The notes: generated by a model not told the origin, from the letters alone. A DNA stretch of 64,000 nucleotides from Ostrinia nubilalis (GCF_963855985.1 NC_087097.1:5613001-5677000), one strand, 5' to 3'. Numbered from the stretch's first letter, positions 11,824 through 22,896 are shown. A program made the numbers and translations.

Positions 11824-11960
11824 CATCATCATCATCATCTCAGCCATAGGACGTCCACTGCTGAACATAGGCCTCCTCAATGCTTTCCATGTTGCCCGGT
11901 TGGTAGCGGCTTGCGTCCAGCGCCTTCCTGCTACCTTTACGATATTGTCGTCAGTCGTCG
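11824..11960 (-). mobile_element. RTE-type LINE 3' end, with target-site duplication
   Basis: Starts with CAT triplets (the reverse of the ATG-triplet tail), then CAGCCATAGGACGTCCACTG. Flanked by a perfect 10-bp duplication AATAAAGTTT at 11814-11823 and 11961-11970, so the 137-bp piece is one complete insertion. Confidence 0.75.
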
Positions 11961-12202
11961 AATAAAGTTTAGATGGTGAGTATTCCTAGTTAAGGTTAAT
12001 GTATTTATATTGTACCTTAACGATAAAAGTCACGAGTCTCGCAAGGCAATATTTTATCTCAACCTGAAACAAATAAACCTAGTCTGTATAAAAATAGAAG
12101 CCATTAGTCCTGCGATTTAACATTGAGAGACATCCCATTAAGCTTTATTCTTATCTAGTTTCATAAAACAACGTTAATTCTTGTTACCTCTATTTATAGA
12201 AC

Positions 12203-12440
12203 ACTAGCTTTCCGCCCGCGGCTTCGCCCGCGTGGAATTTTGTCTGTCACAGAAAAACTTTATCACGCGCGTCCCTGTTTCAAAAACCGGGATAAAAACT
12301 ATCCTATGTTCTTTCCCGGGACTCAAACTATCTCTATGCCAAATTTCATCAAAATCGGTTGCGAGGTTTAAGCGGGAAAGCGTAACAGACAGACAGACAG
12401 ACAGACAGACAGAGTTACTTTCGCATTTATAATATTAGTT
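12203..12440 (-). mobile_element. Helitron-like element with (CAGA)n
   Basis: On the minus strand it ends in a GCGGGCGAAGCCGCGGGC hairpin followed by GGAAAGCTAGTG. The other end carries ACTTTCGCATTTATAATATT, shared with 46131 and 63880-63905. A (CAGA)n microsatellite lies at about 12389-12414. Non-autonomous, no coding. Confidence 0.6.
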
Positions 12441-12780
12441 GGGATTAATAAATGCAAACAGTTCGTTTATTATTTTTTAAAGAATTTACGACACGTCTAA
12501 TTAAAAGTCTTGAACTAACCAATTACCTTCAACATTCATCGTGATTACATGTTTAGTTTTTGCTCAACAAATTGCTGTTCCCTTTAAAAATAAAAGCTGG
12601 TTTTCATAAAATCCTAGTGAAGATACTAACGGATATGAAGGGGCCTGTGTTGCAATTGCTCAACTGCACTTAGTAAGGTGGAGTTGCCATGCGGCAGAAA
12701 TTGTACAGCTAAGAGGACACTCATTACGGGTTTTTCTACCTCTAGAAAGCCAAAGTACGGGTTTTTCAACCTTTTTAGGG

Positions 12781-13130
12781 CAGGTCTTCCCAAACTTTTT
12801 TTACTATGCCATATTTTTATTTTTTCACAAAAACGGAGTAAGATGTAGTATGGGCAGCCCTCCCAATAGTTGGACCGACGATCTAGTGAAGGTCACGGGA
12901 GGTGCATTGGTGCGGGCGGCGCAGGATCTGTCTTTGTGGAAATCCTTGGGGGAGGCTTTTGTCCAGCAGTGGACGTCATTTATTTTGGCTGAAACGAACA
13001 AATAGCTTCTGAAGTTTGGGAATGCCACTGTCATATCTTTCTCTACATTTGTTTTCGATCGTCTCTCGACTTCCTTGGGAGATGCCGCGACGCCCCGGGG
13101 CGCGTAGTACGCACAGTTTGGGAAGCCTTG
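12781..13130 (+). mobile_element. hAT-like MITE interrupted by an RTE tail
   Basis: The left end CAGGTCTTCCCAAACTTTTT and the right end AGTTTGGGAAGCCTTG form hAT-type inverted repeats. The flanks TTTTAGGG (12773-12780) and CTTTAGGG (13131-13138) match at 7 of 8 bases, as expected for an 8-bp hAT target duplication. An RTE tail sits inside. Confidence 0.65.
12841..13004 (+). mobile_element. RTE-type LINE 3' end inside the hAT-like MITE
   Basis: Reads as the RTE pol C-terminus (WTDDLVKVTG, then WKSLGEAFVQQWTSF) followed by GGCTGAAACGAACAAAT. The end of the frame has a small TTTAT insertion before GGCTGAA. Truncated at the 5' side. Confidence 0.7.
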
Positions 13131-13138
13131 CTTTAGGG

Positions 13139-14079
13139 GATATGTTTCCATACTCATATGGATTATCCTAATCCTTGAAGCTGTGGTTAACATAATTTTA
13201 AAAACAGCGTTTACAGTTTCTACGACGTGTTTTATGCTGATGGGTCCCGGGCGGGATTATATGGATTTTAAACGCTCTCATTATTATGGTAATTTTTGGG
13301 AGCTTTGTGTTAAGGTTTGCTACAATATATTGTGTTGGTTTAGACTTATTAAGACTTAGCAGTGCTTTATTATTAGGTATAGGTACGTAGTTCATTTGTA
13401 CTTAGTGTGATTTATTTAATTAAGTTGTAATGCTGCTACACTTTTTTGATTGTTTGATATATTATGGTTTTGAACCTTACGATACTAAGTATGTTGTTGT
13501 TTGCGTCAATCTTAGTTTTTTTGAGAGTAGGATAAGATAGGATTTTTTTTAGAAGATACTTTCCTTATTTTGTTAGTCATAATGTCGCCTTTTAAATGTT
13601 CCTACGCTTATTTCAATAGTTTAAATAAAAGCATAATTTCAACTCGCTCGCCATAAAATACAATGTTATTTTACAATTTTCTACAAATGCACGAATCGTA
13701 ACAGTAAAGTTTTCTATTATTAACTTTATTCTCTTTCGAACACATAAAAAGTGCTCAGTTACTAAACTGATTCTTTTAAACATTGTTTCTTGAATGCATT
13801 CGCGCTTTCAGACTTAGAAAACAGTTGTAAGCTTATTTGTTTCAAATTGTGCACTTACTTTGTTCGAGTTGCAAAGTGGAGTCCTCATAATTTGTTGTAA
13901 GAAAGAAACACTCACTTTCTCATTGAATTTGGATGTTTCTTTTCCGTCATCACTATCTTTACTATTATACCACAACCACTGCTGGACATAATATTTGGGC
14001 CTTCTTCCTTATAACTACATCTTGGAGCCTACAGAAAAGTTAAATGGCTGTGAACAGGGCACTTTTAGCTCGTGGTACT
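13139..14079. other. Intergenic, no gene seen
   Basis: AT-rich. A fragment CACTGCTGGACATAATATTT at about 13978 recalls the RTE tail but is too short to call. Confidence 0.35.
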
Positions 14080-14789
14080 AAAATTCATAAAATTAAAATT
14101 CATAAAATTCATTTATTTTTGCAAATAGGCTTTAAAAAAGCGCTTTTACACGTCCCAATATTAACCCTACCACTGCTTCGGGACAATAAATGGGCCAGTG
14201 CTGAGAAGAAGCAGCGCAAGAAACTCAGTCACTATTGTCAGCCTCCTTTTCAAGGTTTTACAGTCTTTAAAATATACAAATTATAGTCATAAGTATTGAT
14301 GCGAGCTAGGTAGTTAAACATTCCAAACATTTTTATCTTTTATATAATCATCAACTTTATAGTAGCCCTTTTTCATTAAGGTGCTTTTGATATGTGCTTT
14401 AAATTTATGAATGGGCAATTCTACAACAGTTTGTGGTAATTTATTGAAAAGTTTAATACATTTCCCCATAAATGAATTACCGATCTTGTGCAGTCTGAAA
14501 TTTGGAACGGCAAGTTTATTTTTGTTTCTTGTATTGAACTTGTGTAAATCACTCTTTCTAGTAAATTGCTCTATATTTTTGCGAACATATAAAAGGTTTT
14601 CATAAATGAACTGTGAAGCTACTGTCAGTATATTAATCTCCTTAAAGAATTCTCTCAAGGAAAATCGGGGTCCAAGGTTATAAATGGCCCGCACTGCTCT
14701 CTTCTGCAGAACAAACACAGTTTCAATGTCCGCAGCTGAGCCCCACAACAATATGCCGTATGACATTATACTATGAAAATATGAACTGA
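14080..14789 (-). mobile_element. CR1/Jockey-type LINE, 5'-truncated, with reverse transcriptase C-terminus
   Basis: On the minus strand about 155 codons (14314 to about 14780) encode the C-terminal end of a LINE reverse transcriptase. It contains HSIMSYGILLWGSA, then LQKRAVRAIYNL, then NFRLHKIGNSFMGKCIKLFN and a lysine-rich end, stopping at 14314. Downstream is the 3' UTR (GGCCAGTGCTGAGAAGAAGC, then GGGACAATAAATG), which ends in short AATTCATAAA repeats at 14080-14110. The upstream palm domain is missing. The frame is intact over what remains, so this copy is fairly young. It is cut on the right by an RTE tail. UTR-only relatives lie at 10915, 34261 and 35339. Confidence 0.8.
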
Positions 14790-14971
14790 TGGCCATTGGG
14801 GCAGAAAAGTTCTCGAAATGCAACCACGGGCCGGAAGATTATAGTGTGGGAAGGCTTCCTCTAGATGGACCGACGATCTGGTGAAGGTCGCAGGATGCAC
14901 TTGGTTGCGGCCAGTGCACGGTCGTTGTGGAAATCCTTGGGGGACTTTTATCCAGCAGTGGACGTCATTTC
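14789..14971 (+). mobile_element. RTE-type LINE 3' end
   Basis: Starts GGGGCAGAAAAGTTCTCG, continues with GGACCGACGATCTGGTGAAG and ends CAGCAGTGGACGTCATTT. It abuts the CR1/Jockey copy head to head. The final GGCTGAAACGAACGAA is missing, so it is truncated at both ends. Confidence 0.7.
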
Positions 14972-15613
14972 CACAACAATCTATTTTTTTATCCAACCAA
15001 ATGGAATAATAGTACCTCTAAGTATCATATTTTCATTCAAAGATGAATTTGTATTTAAGGAACCCTATCCATCCGTGTGAGATACATTCACCTCTTTACT
15101 TACGCAACCATTGTTTTCGGCGAAATAAAAGGAAAGCTTACCGTTAAGATGTGCAATCAACATTCACTTGAGAGCGCACTTAACTCTGACCATTTGATGA
15201 GTCGAATCAAAATATCATTAGTAACTTTAAGTAACGCTGTTTAGATTGCTTATCGATTGTTTATCACTGTTATGCAAGATTTAAATTGTGAAAAATGGAG
15301 GATTCACAACCTACTTGATTTGAATTGAGCTGCGAATGTTATTTTTTTGCATACGAATGATGCTTGAATGAAAGTAAAATTTGCGTAAGGTGAAGAGGAT
15401 TTTGATTTGAGATTTTTGGATCATTCGTGTGTCCAAACAACAACGTGGTGACTGGGTATGGCCAGCAGGTGGCTGATACATGTTTTACCCTTTATATAAA
15501 GTATGCTGTCATCGTCTTATCAATGTTTTTCGTCATTTCAACAATGGCAACAGAATTTTTGTTTCGGCAGTTACGAGGTATGACAACTAATTCCTCTTTG
15601 CCTAAGGATTGCG
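14972..15613. other. Intergenic, no gene seen
   Basis: AT-rich; no repeat family recognised and only short open frames. Confidence 0.35.
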
Positions 15614-15875
15614 GGTGATGCTCGCTTCCACCTTCAGTCTGATCATGACATTCTATCAGTTGAGATGTAGGCCGAGAGCTTCCTATTAAGGCTCATAAAG
15701 CCTACTAATCTTCGATCACCATCGTCGCTGCAGGAGGCCTGTAGCAGCCTAGACGGGCTGCTCGCCTTCTGGGGGGATCTGGGGTGGTTGGAGTAGGAAG
15801 ATAAACCACAAATCGCGCACAATGACCCAATCATGAGGTTAAGTGCGGTATTCGATTGCCCTGCAAAACTAACTA
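15614..15875 (-). repeat. Interspersed repeat (GAGGAAGCTC family)
   Basis: The first part, read on the minus strand, matches the block at 51549-51620 and 55003-55065 (AGGAAGCTC, then TGATCAGRCTGA, then GGTGGAAGCGAGC). The remainder is GC-richer than its surroundings and may belong to the same, unidentified element. Confidence 0.45.
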
Positions 15876-15918
15876 ACTAAAGCCTACTAAATCGGTAGAA
15901 GATTACACCCACAAACAC

Positions 15919-16113
15919 TTACTTAATTAACCATTTATCAGCTGCATCAAACCATGAATCATCGATGACCTCCAGAAGATTTGCAGTATTGAATACGCAC
16001 ACGTTTGTCACGGATGATCGATCCACAAGGTCACGACTATTGTCTTCCCTGTTTCTCACTACCTCTGTACTTTCACTTGCAGTCACGATCGGTATTGAGA
16101 CGTCTGTCGATGA
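15919..16113 (-). pseudogene. Open coding-like frame, exon or decayed ORF; unrecognised
   Basis: A minus-strand frame of about 64 codons without an ATG has protein-like composition, including VFNTANLLEVIDDSWFDAA and DKWLIK. It ends at TAA, which overlaps a good splice donor (AA then GTAAGTG, 15916-15924). In the adjacent frame upstream, another open stretch (about 16095-16210, containing FQWSAPTIPHFNNN) overlaps its start, so a single frameshift could join them. It may be a decayed mobile-element ORF or an exon of an unknown gene. I do not recognise the family. Confidence 0.3.
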
Positions 16114-16564
16114 TTATTGTTGAAATGAGGAATCGTTGGCGCACTCCATTGAAAATGACTATGACCAATCTCGTTGTTGTTGATTTGTTGCGCGGAGATA
16201 ATGAAGATGGATGATAAGTTTACAAGTCACTTTATAAGGTACTTGTCGTATTAAGTAAGTATGTTACAACTTTTTAAGGTGTTTTCCCTAAACGGGACTA
16301 TTCCTACCTCTCGTTCCCACCGCTGCAACTCCTGTGTAGCCAGGATCTACAGCTTGATCGCCAATAAAAAAGGTTCTTTCACTAGGAGACATCCCGATTT
16401 TTTGCAGGAAGCTGTTTTTTGCATGAACCCGTTTAGTAGATCGTAAACGTGTCTTAATTCTAACATTCACGCTAACACCCCGTTTGCAGTGTCCCGTAAA
16501 AAACCGTACCGTTCGAATTTGGAATTCTAATTTCAAACACACGTGTATTCACATGACAGTCCAG

Positions 16565-17206
16565 CCACGGTAATAATATCATACAGTATTGTAACTTCAT
16601 ATAAACCGACGAAACGCGAGCTTTCCTTCGAATTTCAAATCTAGGGACGTGGTCGAGATCCAAAAGTTAGGGGTGCGTGTCGCGAATGTGCCGAACGGAC
16701 GTCGATGGCCTAGTGTTAAAAATGACTAAGGTGATTGAATTTGACTGACCGTTTTAAACGGTCAAATTTGTCAATAACTAGTCATTAACTGTCAGAAATG
16801 GTCATTTTCAGTCAGTTTGTTTTGAAATGAAAATTTATTGTATAAAACCAGCTTTTGCCAACGATTTCGGCCGCCTGAAATTAAAGTAACATGTCATTAA
16901 GTACTCATTATGATTAGTAGATTCAAAATTATTTTAGTATATTTTTTAAAATTAAATCTACTAATCAAAAAACAATACGCATTTTTATCCTATTCCATTC
17001 ACAAAATATTTTGTTCGTCTAAATAAAAAAAAAATTACAATAACAAAACTAGATAGAAATTCTAAGTAGACAGATGTAATTAGAATGGGCACTGTAGGTG
17101 AGCAGCCCTATCGCATGTTGTCATACCGTGACATACCGCGGGGCTGTTGACATTTATTTCAAAAATATGGCCGAGTTGGAATACTGTATAGATAGTATTA
17201 CCGTGG
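16565..17206. mobile_element. 642-bp inverted-repeat element, TSD TCCAG
   Basis: Left end CCACGGTAATAATATC and right end GATAGTATTACCGTGG are inverted, with further matching inward (ATACAGTATT). Flanked by TCCAG at 16560-16564 and 17207-17211. Contains a perfect 17-bp palindrome GACCGTTTTAAACGGTC (16747-16763). No coding capacity found. Confidence 0.6.
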
Positions 17207-17231
17207 TCCAGCTTTGCCTTGTCCTGCATTA

Positions 17232-17402
17232 GCCTAGGCGCAGACCATTGACTTTTAGTTGGCCGATAGTTGGACCCGATTCTAATTTGTACGAAGAATC
17301 GGCCGATACCGGTGTAATGTGCACACTTCCTTACATCTCCATACTGATCAACTGCCCGACCCAACTTTCGGCCAACTAAAAGTCGGTGGTCTGCACCTAG
17401 GC
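17232..17402 (+). mobile_element. MITE family 2, best copy, TSD TTA
   Basis: Inverted ends GCCTAGGCGCAGACC and GGTCTGCACCTAGGC continue inward as TTTTAGTTGGCCGATAGTTGG-like arms. Flanked by TTA at 17229-17231 and 17403-17405, a PIF/Harbinger-type target. No coding. Confidence 0.7.
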
Positions 17403-17858
17403 TTACTGGACTGAGTAGGATCCCGCAAAATGGATTGCCGTAGGAAAGGGCACTTACTGTTAGATTATTTTACTAACTTTATGTGAATAGTCGTGTAGGT
17501 AATTAGGTAACTCCTACCTGCATAACAAACGTTGCTTATTGATGTAATTAATTTGTCGGTGTGCTTACTGACTGCCACGAAATGTAATTTATGTACATTG
17601 TTGGCTTTGTTATTATTAACTGTTGAATCATAATTTTTAATCGACTGATCAGATGACTCATCATGATCAAGTGTTGATTGATACATAGGGAGAAAGTCAC
17701 GGATGTCATAGGTATGATATGAGACACACCATACATTTTACTGGACTATCTGATCTATGAAGGTATGCTGTCTTACTAGTATAATAGATATGCCATCATG
17801 ACAGTCAATAATAGTATTTTATTGTAGGCTATGAGTATACAAAAGAATCTATGTGATA

Positions 17859-18028
17859 GCGGGCTGGAAGACGTAGCGTGGGCGGCAGACCTCCTACTAG
17901 GTGGACCGACGATCTGCTAAAGGTCACGGAAAGAACCTGGATGCGGGTAGCGCAGAACTGTTCATTGTGGAAAACCTTGGGGGAGGCCTTTGTCCAGCAG
18001 TGGACGTTATTTGGCTGAAACGAACGAA
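17859..18028 (+). mobile_element. RTE-type LINE 3' end
   Basis: Decayed coding for the RTE pol C-terminus (GGTGGACCGACGATCTGC, then GGGGGAGGCCTTTGTCCAGC), then the stop and GGCTGAAACGAACGAA. No clear duplication seen at its flanks. Confidence 0.7.
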
Positions 18029-19603
18029 AATAAAGAAATAACTTTTTTCTAACATTTTATGTTACACAGACTCATTCATGCGATGATTGCATCAAGAAGG
18101 TTTTACACCAAAAATGCCAACTAAGCTAAGTTTATGGAATGTAACTTTGCAAAACCAGTTTTGCAGATCTAATAAAAAAAATAACTTTCACGGAGAGTTC
18201 ACGTCAAATTAGTGCATCCCAAATCGTGAATGATTTTCAATTCAAACTTTATTTGTATTGAAAACTGTTATTACCTTTGTATCCCAATTTATTAGTAACA
18301 AAGCTGGAACGAACCGAAATCTGAATTTGTAACAACTTTTGATAGCGAAAAGTGAAAATTTACGAATTTACAGCGTGTTTATATTAATTTCACCAGCAAT
18401 TAGTATACCAATTGGGAACACTGGAAATCTAATTAACTTTCAATCTGGCGTGTTAAACTCGAGTTTGTTTTGAGGAAACTCAATCTATGTGATAACTGAG
18501 GTGTAATCAGTAAGGGCTCTTTCTGTCGAGTGGCCAATTTGTGGAGATAAGACAATTTTGTAGCAAAATAGTACTTGTTACAGCTACACATAAGGTGCAA
18601 ACGTATCTAGTTTCATATGCTGTCGACTAAACAAATAATAATCAAATAACATACATAAATTATTAAAAAGGTGATAATGAGGCATTATGTAAGGGTACCT
18701 ACATGGATACCTAACATACAGTCATATTAGATTACTTATTTATTACATCATGGTATACGTTTATGAAGACATTTAAATAATATTGTCATTATTTACGTGC
18801 GGTTTTTGTTTAGATTCAAAGTTATTGTGACTCAATTTTTATTCTGAACAGCTTGTTTTGTAAGTAGTTAAACTTTGGAAGTCCATGATTATGATTAAGC
18901 ATTACATTTTCAAAGGGCATGTCGTAAGATTCGAGTCTACCATGACCATGTTCATTGTGTTTATTGCTGTGGATAATTGGAAACATTCCGCACATGAAAT
19001 ATCAAGGATTCATATCGCTCGAACAAGCTGTAATTACAAAACAACAGGGAAAATGAGAAAATTGGGTTAAAAGATGTTTGATTTTGCTCCCAGTTTGTAA
19101 ATATCTCGGATTTATGAGATTACTTCTTTTCTAGGTTACACTGATTGAAAGCAGTTCCACAAAAAAGATAGGAGCAGAAGACAATCTACGTACAAACTGC
19201 GACCAGGCAACGCACACATAGACAATAACTCACGGACACGATATCGCCAATGATTCGCGGACCAGTCTAAACCAGTGCGAGCGCGCTATCTACTTCTGTT
19301 ACTATCTATTTTGTGGCAGTTCGAAAAGTCAAGGAACGAATATCCTCAACGTAAATTAATATGGCTTAGTCCCGATTCTCACTTGGAATATTTACTGCTT
19401 ACTACTTAGTAAATAAAATAAACTAGAACACTCTTAGACTAGGGCTGTCATCTAGGGACATTTTCACTTTTCAGTATTTGGCAAATTAAAACATTATTTG
19501 TTCTATTTCAGTTAATTTAACCTGTTGAGTCGTATCTTTACTATGAAAGTAGAGTTTTAGTACTATGCTAAAATGCTGGTGTTATAAGTGGATTTGCCAC
19601 AAT
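18029..19603. other. Intergenic, no gene seen
   Basis: AT-rich. A fragment AAGGGCTCTTTCTGTCGAG at about 18508 resembles the end of MITE family 1. The 19150-19350 stretch is GC-richer but shows no open frame or repeat boundary. Confidence 0.35.
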
Positions 19604-19690
19604 AGTTAGGCGGAGGCGGGGTTTGAACCAGCGTTCTTCGGATCTCGAGTCGGCCAGTCCGAGAACTTCCCCGTTCGCCACTAGTCGCTT
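19604..19690 (-). repeat. tRNA-like A/B-box sequence (SINE head or tRNA-derived)
   Basis: On the minus strand TGGCGAACGGG (A-box-like) is followed about 55 bases later by GGTTCAAACCCC (a good B box). I could not fold a complete cloverleaf with a 7-bp acceptor stem, so I call it tRNA-derived, not a tRNA gene. Confidence 0.35.
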
Positions 19691-19815
19691 CGATAAATTA
19701 TTAAAGAGATTAAAAATTTTCAGGAAATTTAAATACTACTTATGATTTTTCTGTAATTATAAGGCAATATCCAATAGTAATGAAGATTTTCTTTTTCGTG
19801 CTACATCATCTACAT

Positions 19816-19931
19816 AATCATCATCATCATCATCATCATCTCAGCCATAGGACGTCAACTGCTGAACATAGGCCTTCTCCAATGCTTTCCATGTTGCCCG
19901 GTTGGCAGCGGCCTGCGCGCAGCGCCTTCCT
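19816..19931 (-). mobile_element. RTE-type LINE 3' end with (CAT)n
   Basis: CAT triplets, then CTCAGCCATAGGACGTCAAC and GGCCTTCTCCAATGCTTTCC. Same family and orientation as 11824-11960. Confidence 0.7.
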
Positions 19932-20968
19932 TAGTGCCAAATAAAATAGTATTTTTTTTCTCTTTCTTTCTTAAGTCAGTAAAAAAGTCCAGCATCGATT
20001 TTCAGTGTTAGCAACCCTAGCTGAAGCTAATGGTGGGTACTGTATTTACTCCAAAAGAGAAATTGTATCTTGCGTAAAAGATGGAATGTTACGTCCGAAA
20101 ATCGGTCGGTATCTGACGACGGATAAGAAAAACGATCGTCTTCGTTGTGTCCCTAAGGCTTTATTTATTTACTTTGGGAGATGTATTACGTCAAGCTATA
20201 CGATAGATACTCTATTAAATAACATTTTGAGATAGTGCTGCTCAATTTTTTTATTGATAGGATAGGATGTAAGAAGTCAGAAAAACTTTGATTAAAAGTT
20301 AAGTAGGCAAGTATTGTATACGGTCGTAAAAATGAATTCTTTGGCATCGTATTTGCGAACGATTTTGTGACAAAAATGGATTATAGTCTGATGTACCTTT
20401 GATTGTACTTAATATACATCAAACACCGTATTTTGATGCAAGGATCTTCCCACCCACAGCAGGTATAATAAAATTAAACCGACCAAGTCTGCTTATTTTA
20501 AAATAGGTGAAGGTTTTTTTTCGCTATTATTAGCACAATTCAGTCTCATATCAGCACCTGCTGCAAATAAACGATTACCGCTACGTAAGCAACACAATAA
20601 CCGGTTTGGTGCGGTTACGTGTATTTGATTTGCCCGCCAACTGGATCTGGTTTGGATTCACCCAGACTTAAGGTTATTGCACTTTCTTTATTGGATGGTA
20701 TTGCGTTTTGGATAAAATCATCTCTAATTTCATGTACTTTTAAGGTACTTTTTGGTGTACCATCACAAAAAAGTCTTGCATTTATAATTACGTCTTTATC
20801 TTTCAAAATATTATGACTTGAATTTATTTGGTGATCGCTATCTTGTTAATAAACCTTTTTCCCTTTAATAAGCACCTTTGTTGAGAAATTTTATGAATAC
20901 ATAAATGTTATAGAAGCCAGCTCATGTGATAACATCAATCATTTGTTTTAAGGAAAATTGTAATATTC

Positions 20969-21042
20969 TTAAAACTGATATTTAATTAATTTGTTGATTT
21001 AAAGAATTTTTATTCTACAAATTGATTAAATATCAGTTTTAA
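20969..21042. ncRNA. Pre-miRNA-like hairpin (candidate only)
   Basis: A 25-base arm at 20969-20993 (TTAAAACTGATATTTAATTA then ATTTG) pairs with 21018-21042 over all 25 positions, with one difference that would be a G-U pair in plus-strand RNA. The loop is 24 bases. Size and shape fit an animal pre-miRNA, but the sequence is very AT-rich and no known miRNA seed was recognised. A tiny palindromic MITE is the main alternative. Confidence 0.35.
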
Positions 21043-21081
21043 CATAGATTACTAACGAGTTAAGATATCATAATTACAATA

Positions 21082-21142
21082 ATCATTGGGGGAGGTTTAT
21101 GTTCAGCAGTGGACGTGCTATGGCTGAAATGATGATGTTGTT
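21082..21142 (+). mobile_element. RTE-type LINE 3' tail, short
   Basis: ATTGGGGGAGGTTTATGTTC, then CAGCAGTGGACG and GGCTGAAATGATGATG. About 60 bp of the family with the ATG-triplet tail. Confidence 0.65.
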
Positions 21143-22003
21143 GATTCATGTTCTATGTCTAAATAATCTGCACCTCTCGTTTTCAACCTTGCAAATTGTA
21201 CTTACATCATTATTGGTTTAACTATTTCGTAAATACACAAGTAGGATTTAAATGTAGTTAGAATAGGACCTAGCCTTTATGCTATAAAATTTGCATAAAT
21301 TCCACCAACTTAGTACTCGTACGTAACGACGGCACATCGACGTAAACATCGTTCTTATGTAGCTGTAACAGAGGCTATTTTTCAACAAAAGTGTGTCACT
21401 GTGTAGTCTAGTGTGCTGTCATATTGACTAAAATGTGTATAGCCGATGAACTTACGCAATGCATTGTGCAAGCATATGACCCGTTCGGAGATGCGCCCGC
21501 GCAAACATTGCACCTCGACTTTCTAAATGTTACTGCCGTGAAATGTTGGCGTTTGACTATGAATTTGACAGTCACGATCGTGTGGAAGACAATCGTGAAG
21601 TTCATTTGGAGCGGCTCTTATGTGATATTTGTTTGAAAGAAGATTGTTCCGGCTCAATAGTACCTATATTATGATTAATGATAGAAGAACACACCTTTTT
21701 TTTGTACACTACACAAAACAAGAAAAGATAGAAATATACAAAAAATGATGCCACAATTTAGATGGCTATTATTTATAGAACTAATAGCAATTTACTTTGG
21801 AGGTTTTACTCTTGTTGATTTCTTTGCTAGTTTTTTCGAGGGTTTCATTTTTGTTTTTGGAGGTCAATTTTACACAGCTAAGTCACAAGCTAAGTATAGT
21901 TTATAGTAATTGTTACCTATAAACGTTCCAATATAAAGCGAGAGCTCAATACCAGAGAACATTGTCCTCCAGTTAACCTTTAGGCCAGCCAGTTGTTCAG
22001 TCA

Positions 22004-22192
22004 TTTGTGACTTATAGTATTTTTTTTAATTGGTACAGTAAAGGGATCATCTCCATAATAAAGTTTCTTTATAAAGTGTGGCATCTCGTTATCCGTGATC
22101 TTACACCAAAGTTCGAGTCTATAGATAGATACGACGTTACCACGACCGGTACGAAATGACCCGGATACGAAGATGGTCATAAGGTCATCTAC
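22004..22192 (-). pseudogene. Possible terminal exon or relic, faintly eIF4E-like
   Basis: A minus-strand frame of about 60 codons follows a possible acceptor (CATTGCAG, 22193-22200) and ends at a TGA near 22004. The composition is protein-like: RIVDDLMTIF, then SGSFRTGRGNVVSIYRLELW, then CKITDNEMPHFIKKLYYGDD. Spacing of G-x-F, VVSI, a tryptophan after an aliphatic run, and H-x-I-K-x-L recalls the C-terminal half of cap-binding eIF4E/4EHP proteins, but the CGAVV signature is absent. No upstream exon was found within a few hundred bases. It may be a retrocopy relic, an exon of a gene with large introns, or chance. Family assignment is a guess. Confidence 0.3.
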
Positions 22193-22569
22193 AATCCGCT
22201 GCAATGCGTCGGCTCATAGTAAAGTTTAAGGCTGTTGCTCACAGCACAGAAAGATAATTCAGGGCCATTTTCTTATTATATTCAGAAAGTTATTTCCATT
22301 ATTATATCTGACCTAATTGATGTTTTATTATAATAGCACGTTCCAGTTTAATTATTTTAGAAGAATTTGTAGCATAAACCTGCAATTAAAACAATCCCTA
22401 GTTAAAATATGCAAATTAATATTTGATTTTGATTTCAAAAGTGACGTAAAACGCGATTCTCCACTCGGCGATCCTTCGGTAAGCATAATCAGATCGTTTC
22501 CAAAATAAACCGCCGAAACACTCAGCAAGCGTCCCACAAATTGGAATTTATTTATCTAGGAACAAACCT

Positions 22570-22896
22570 CATAAAGTAACCGGCCGAAAAAAACATGCTA
22601 CAAAAAAATCAATCAACCGCGCGCACTCGAAAGCCGACACGAATATCAATATTGGCGATATCGCGACAGATCCGCGGCGTATAACAAGCCGGGTCGCTGA
22701 CAAAACAAATTTACATAAATCCCAGCGAATCCGTAAAAATGACGCAGGACAGACGAGCCGATAAGCCGGGGGTGTCATTAGTCGGGTGTGCCCGAACGAT
22801 CGCTCACTTCTACAGCCGGATTCGAAAAACGAACAAAAAGGAATAGGCACATCTTTATTTTTAAACTTTTTTGCATTAGAATTAGCTCATCAACGG
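22570..22896 (+). promoter_or_regulatory. CpG-rich stretch before a candidate start site
   Basis: Clearly richer in CG dinucleotides than surrounding DNA (for example CCGCGCGCACTCG and GATATCGCGACAGATCCGCG). It lies directly upstream of a TCAGT initiator-like site at 22897-22901. Suggestive of a promoter or conserved noncoding region, not proof. Confidence 0.3.

Larger units (their letters stand above)
16370..17452 (+). mobile_element. MITE family 1 copy split by two other elements
   Basis: The left part (16370-16564) and right part (17403-17452, ending GCCGTAGGAAAGGGC) together match the MITE at 3692-3935. Between them sit a 642-bp element with its own inverted ends (16565-17206) and a family-2 MITE (17232-17402). 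A short piece of the host MITE survives between the two insertions. Confidence 0.6.

Noticed and set aside
12825..13193. 122-codon minus-strand frame
   Set aside because: Antisense to an RTE tail nested in a hAT-like MITE.
13970..14000. RTE tail remnant (CACTGCTGGACATAATATTT)
   Set aside because: Match is only about 12 bases before it diverges.
14865..15080. 71-codon plus-strand frame
   Set aside because: Wrong-frame reading of the RTE tail running into flanking DNA.
19604..19690. Functional tRNA gene
   Set aside because: A and B boxes present but no complete acceptor stem or cloverleaf; kept only as tRNA-like.
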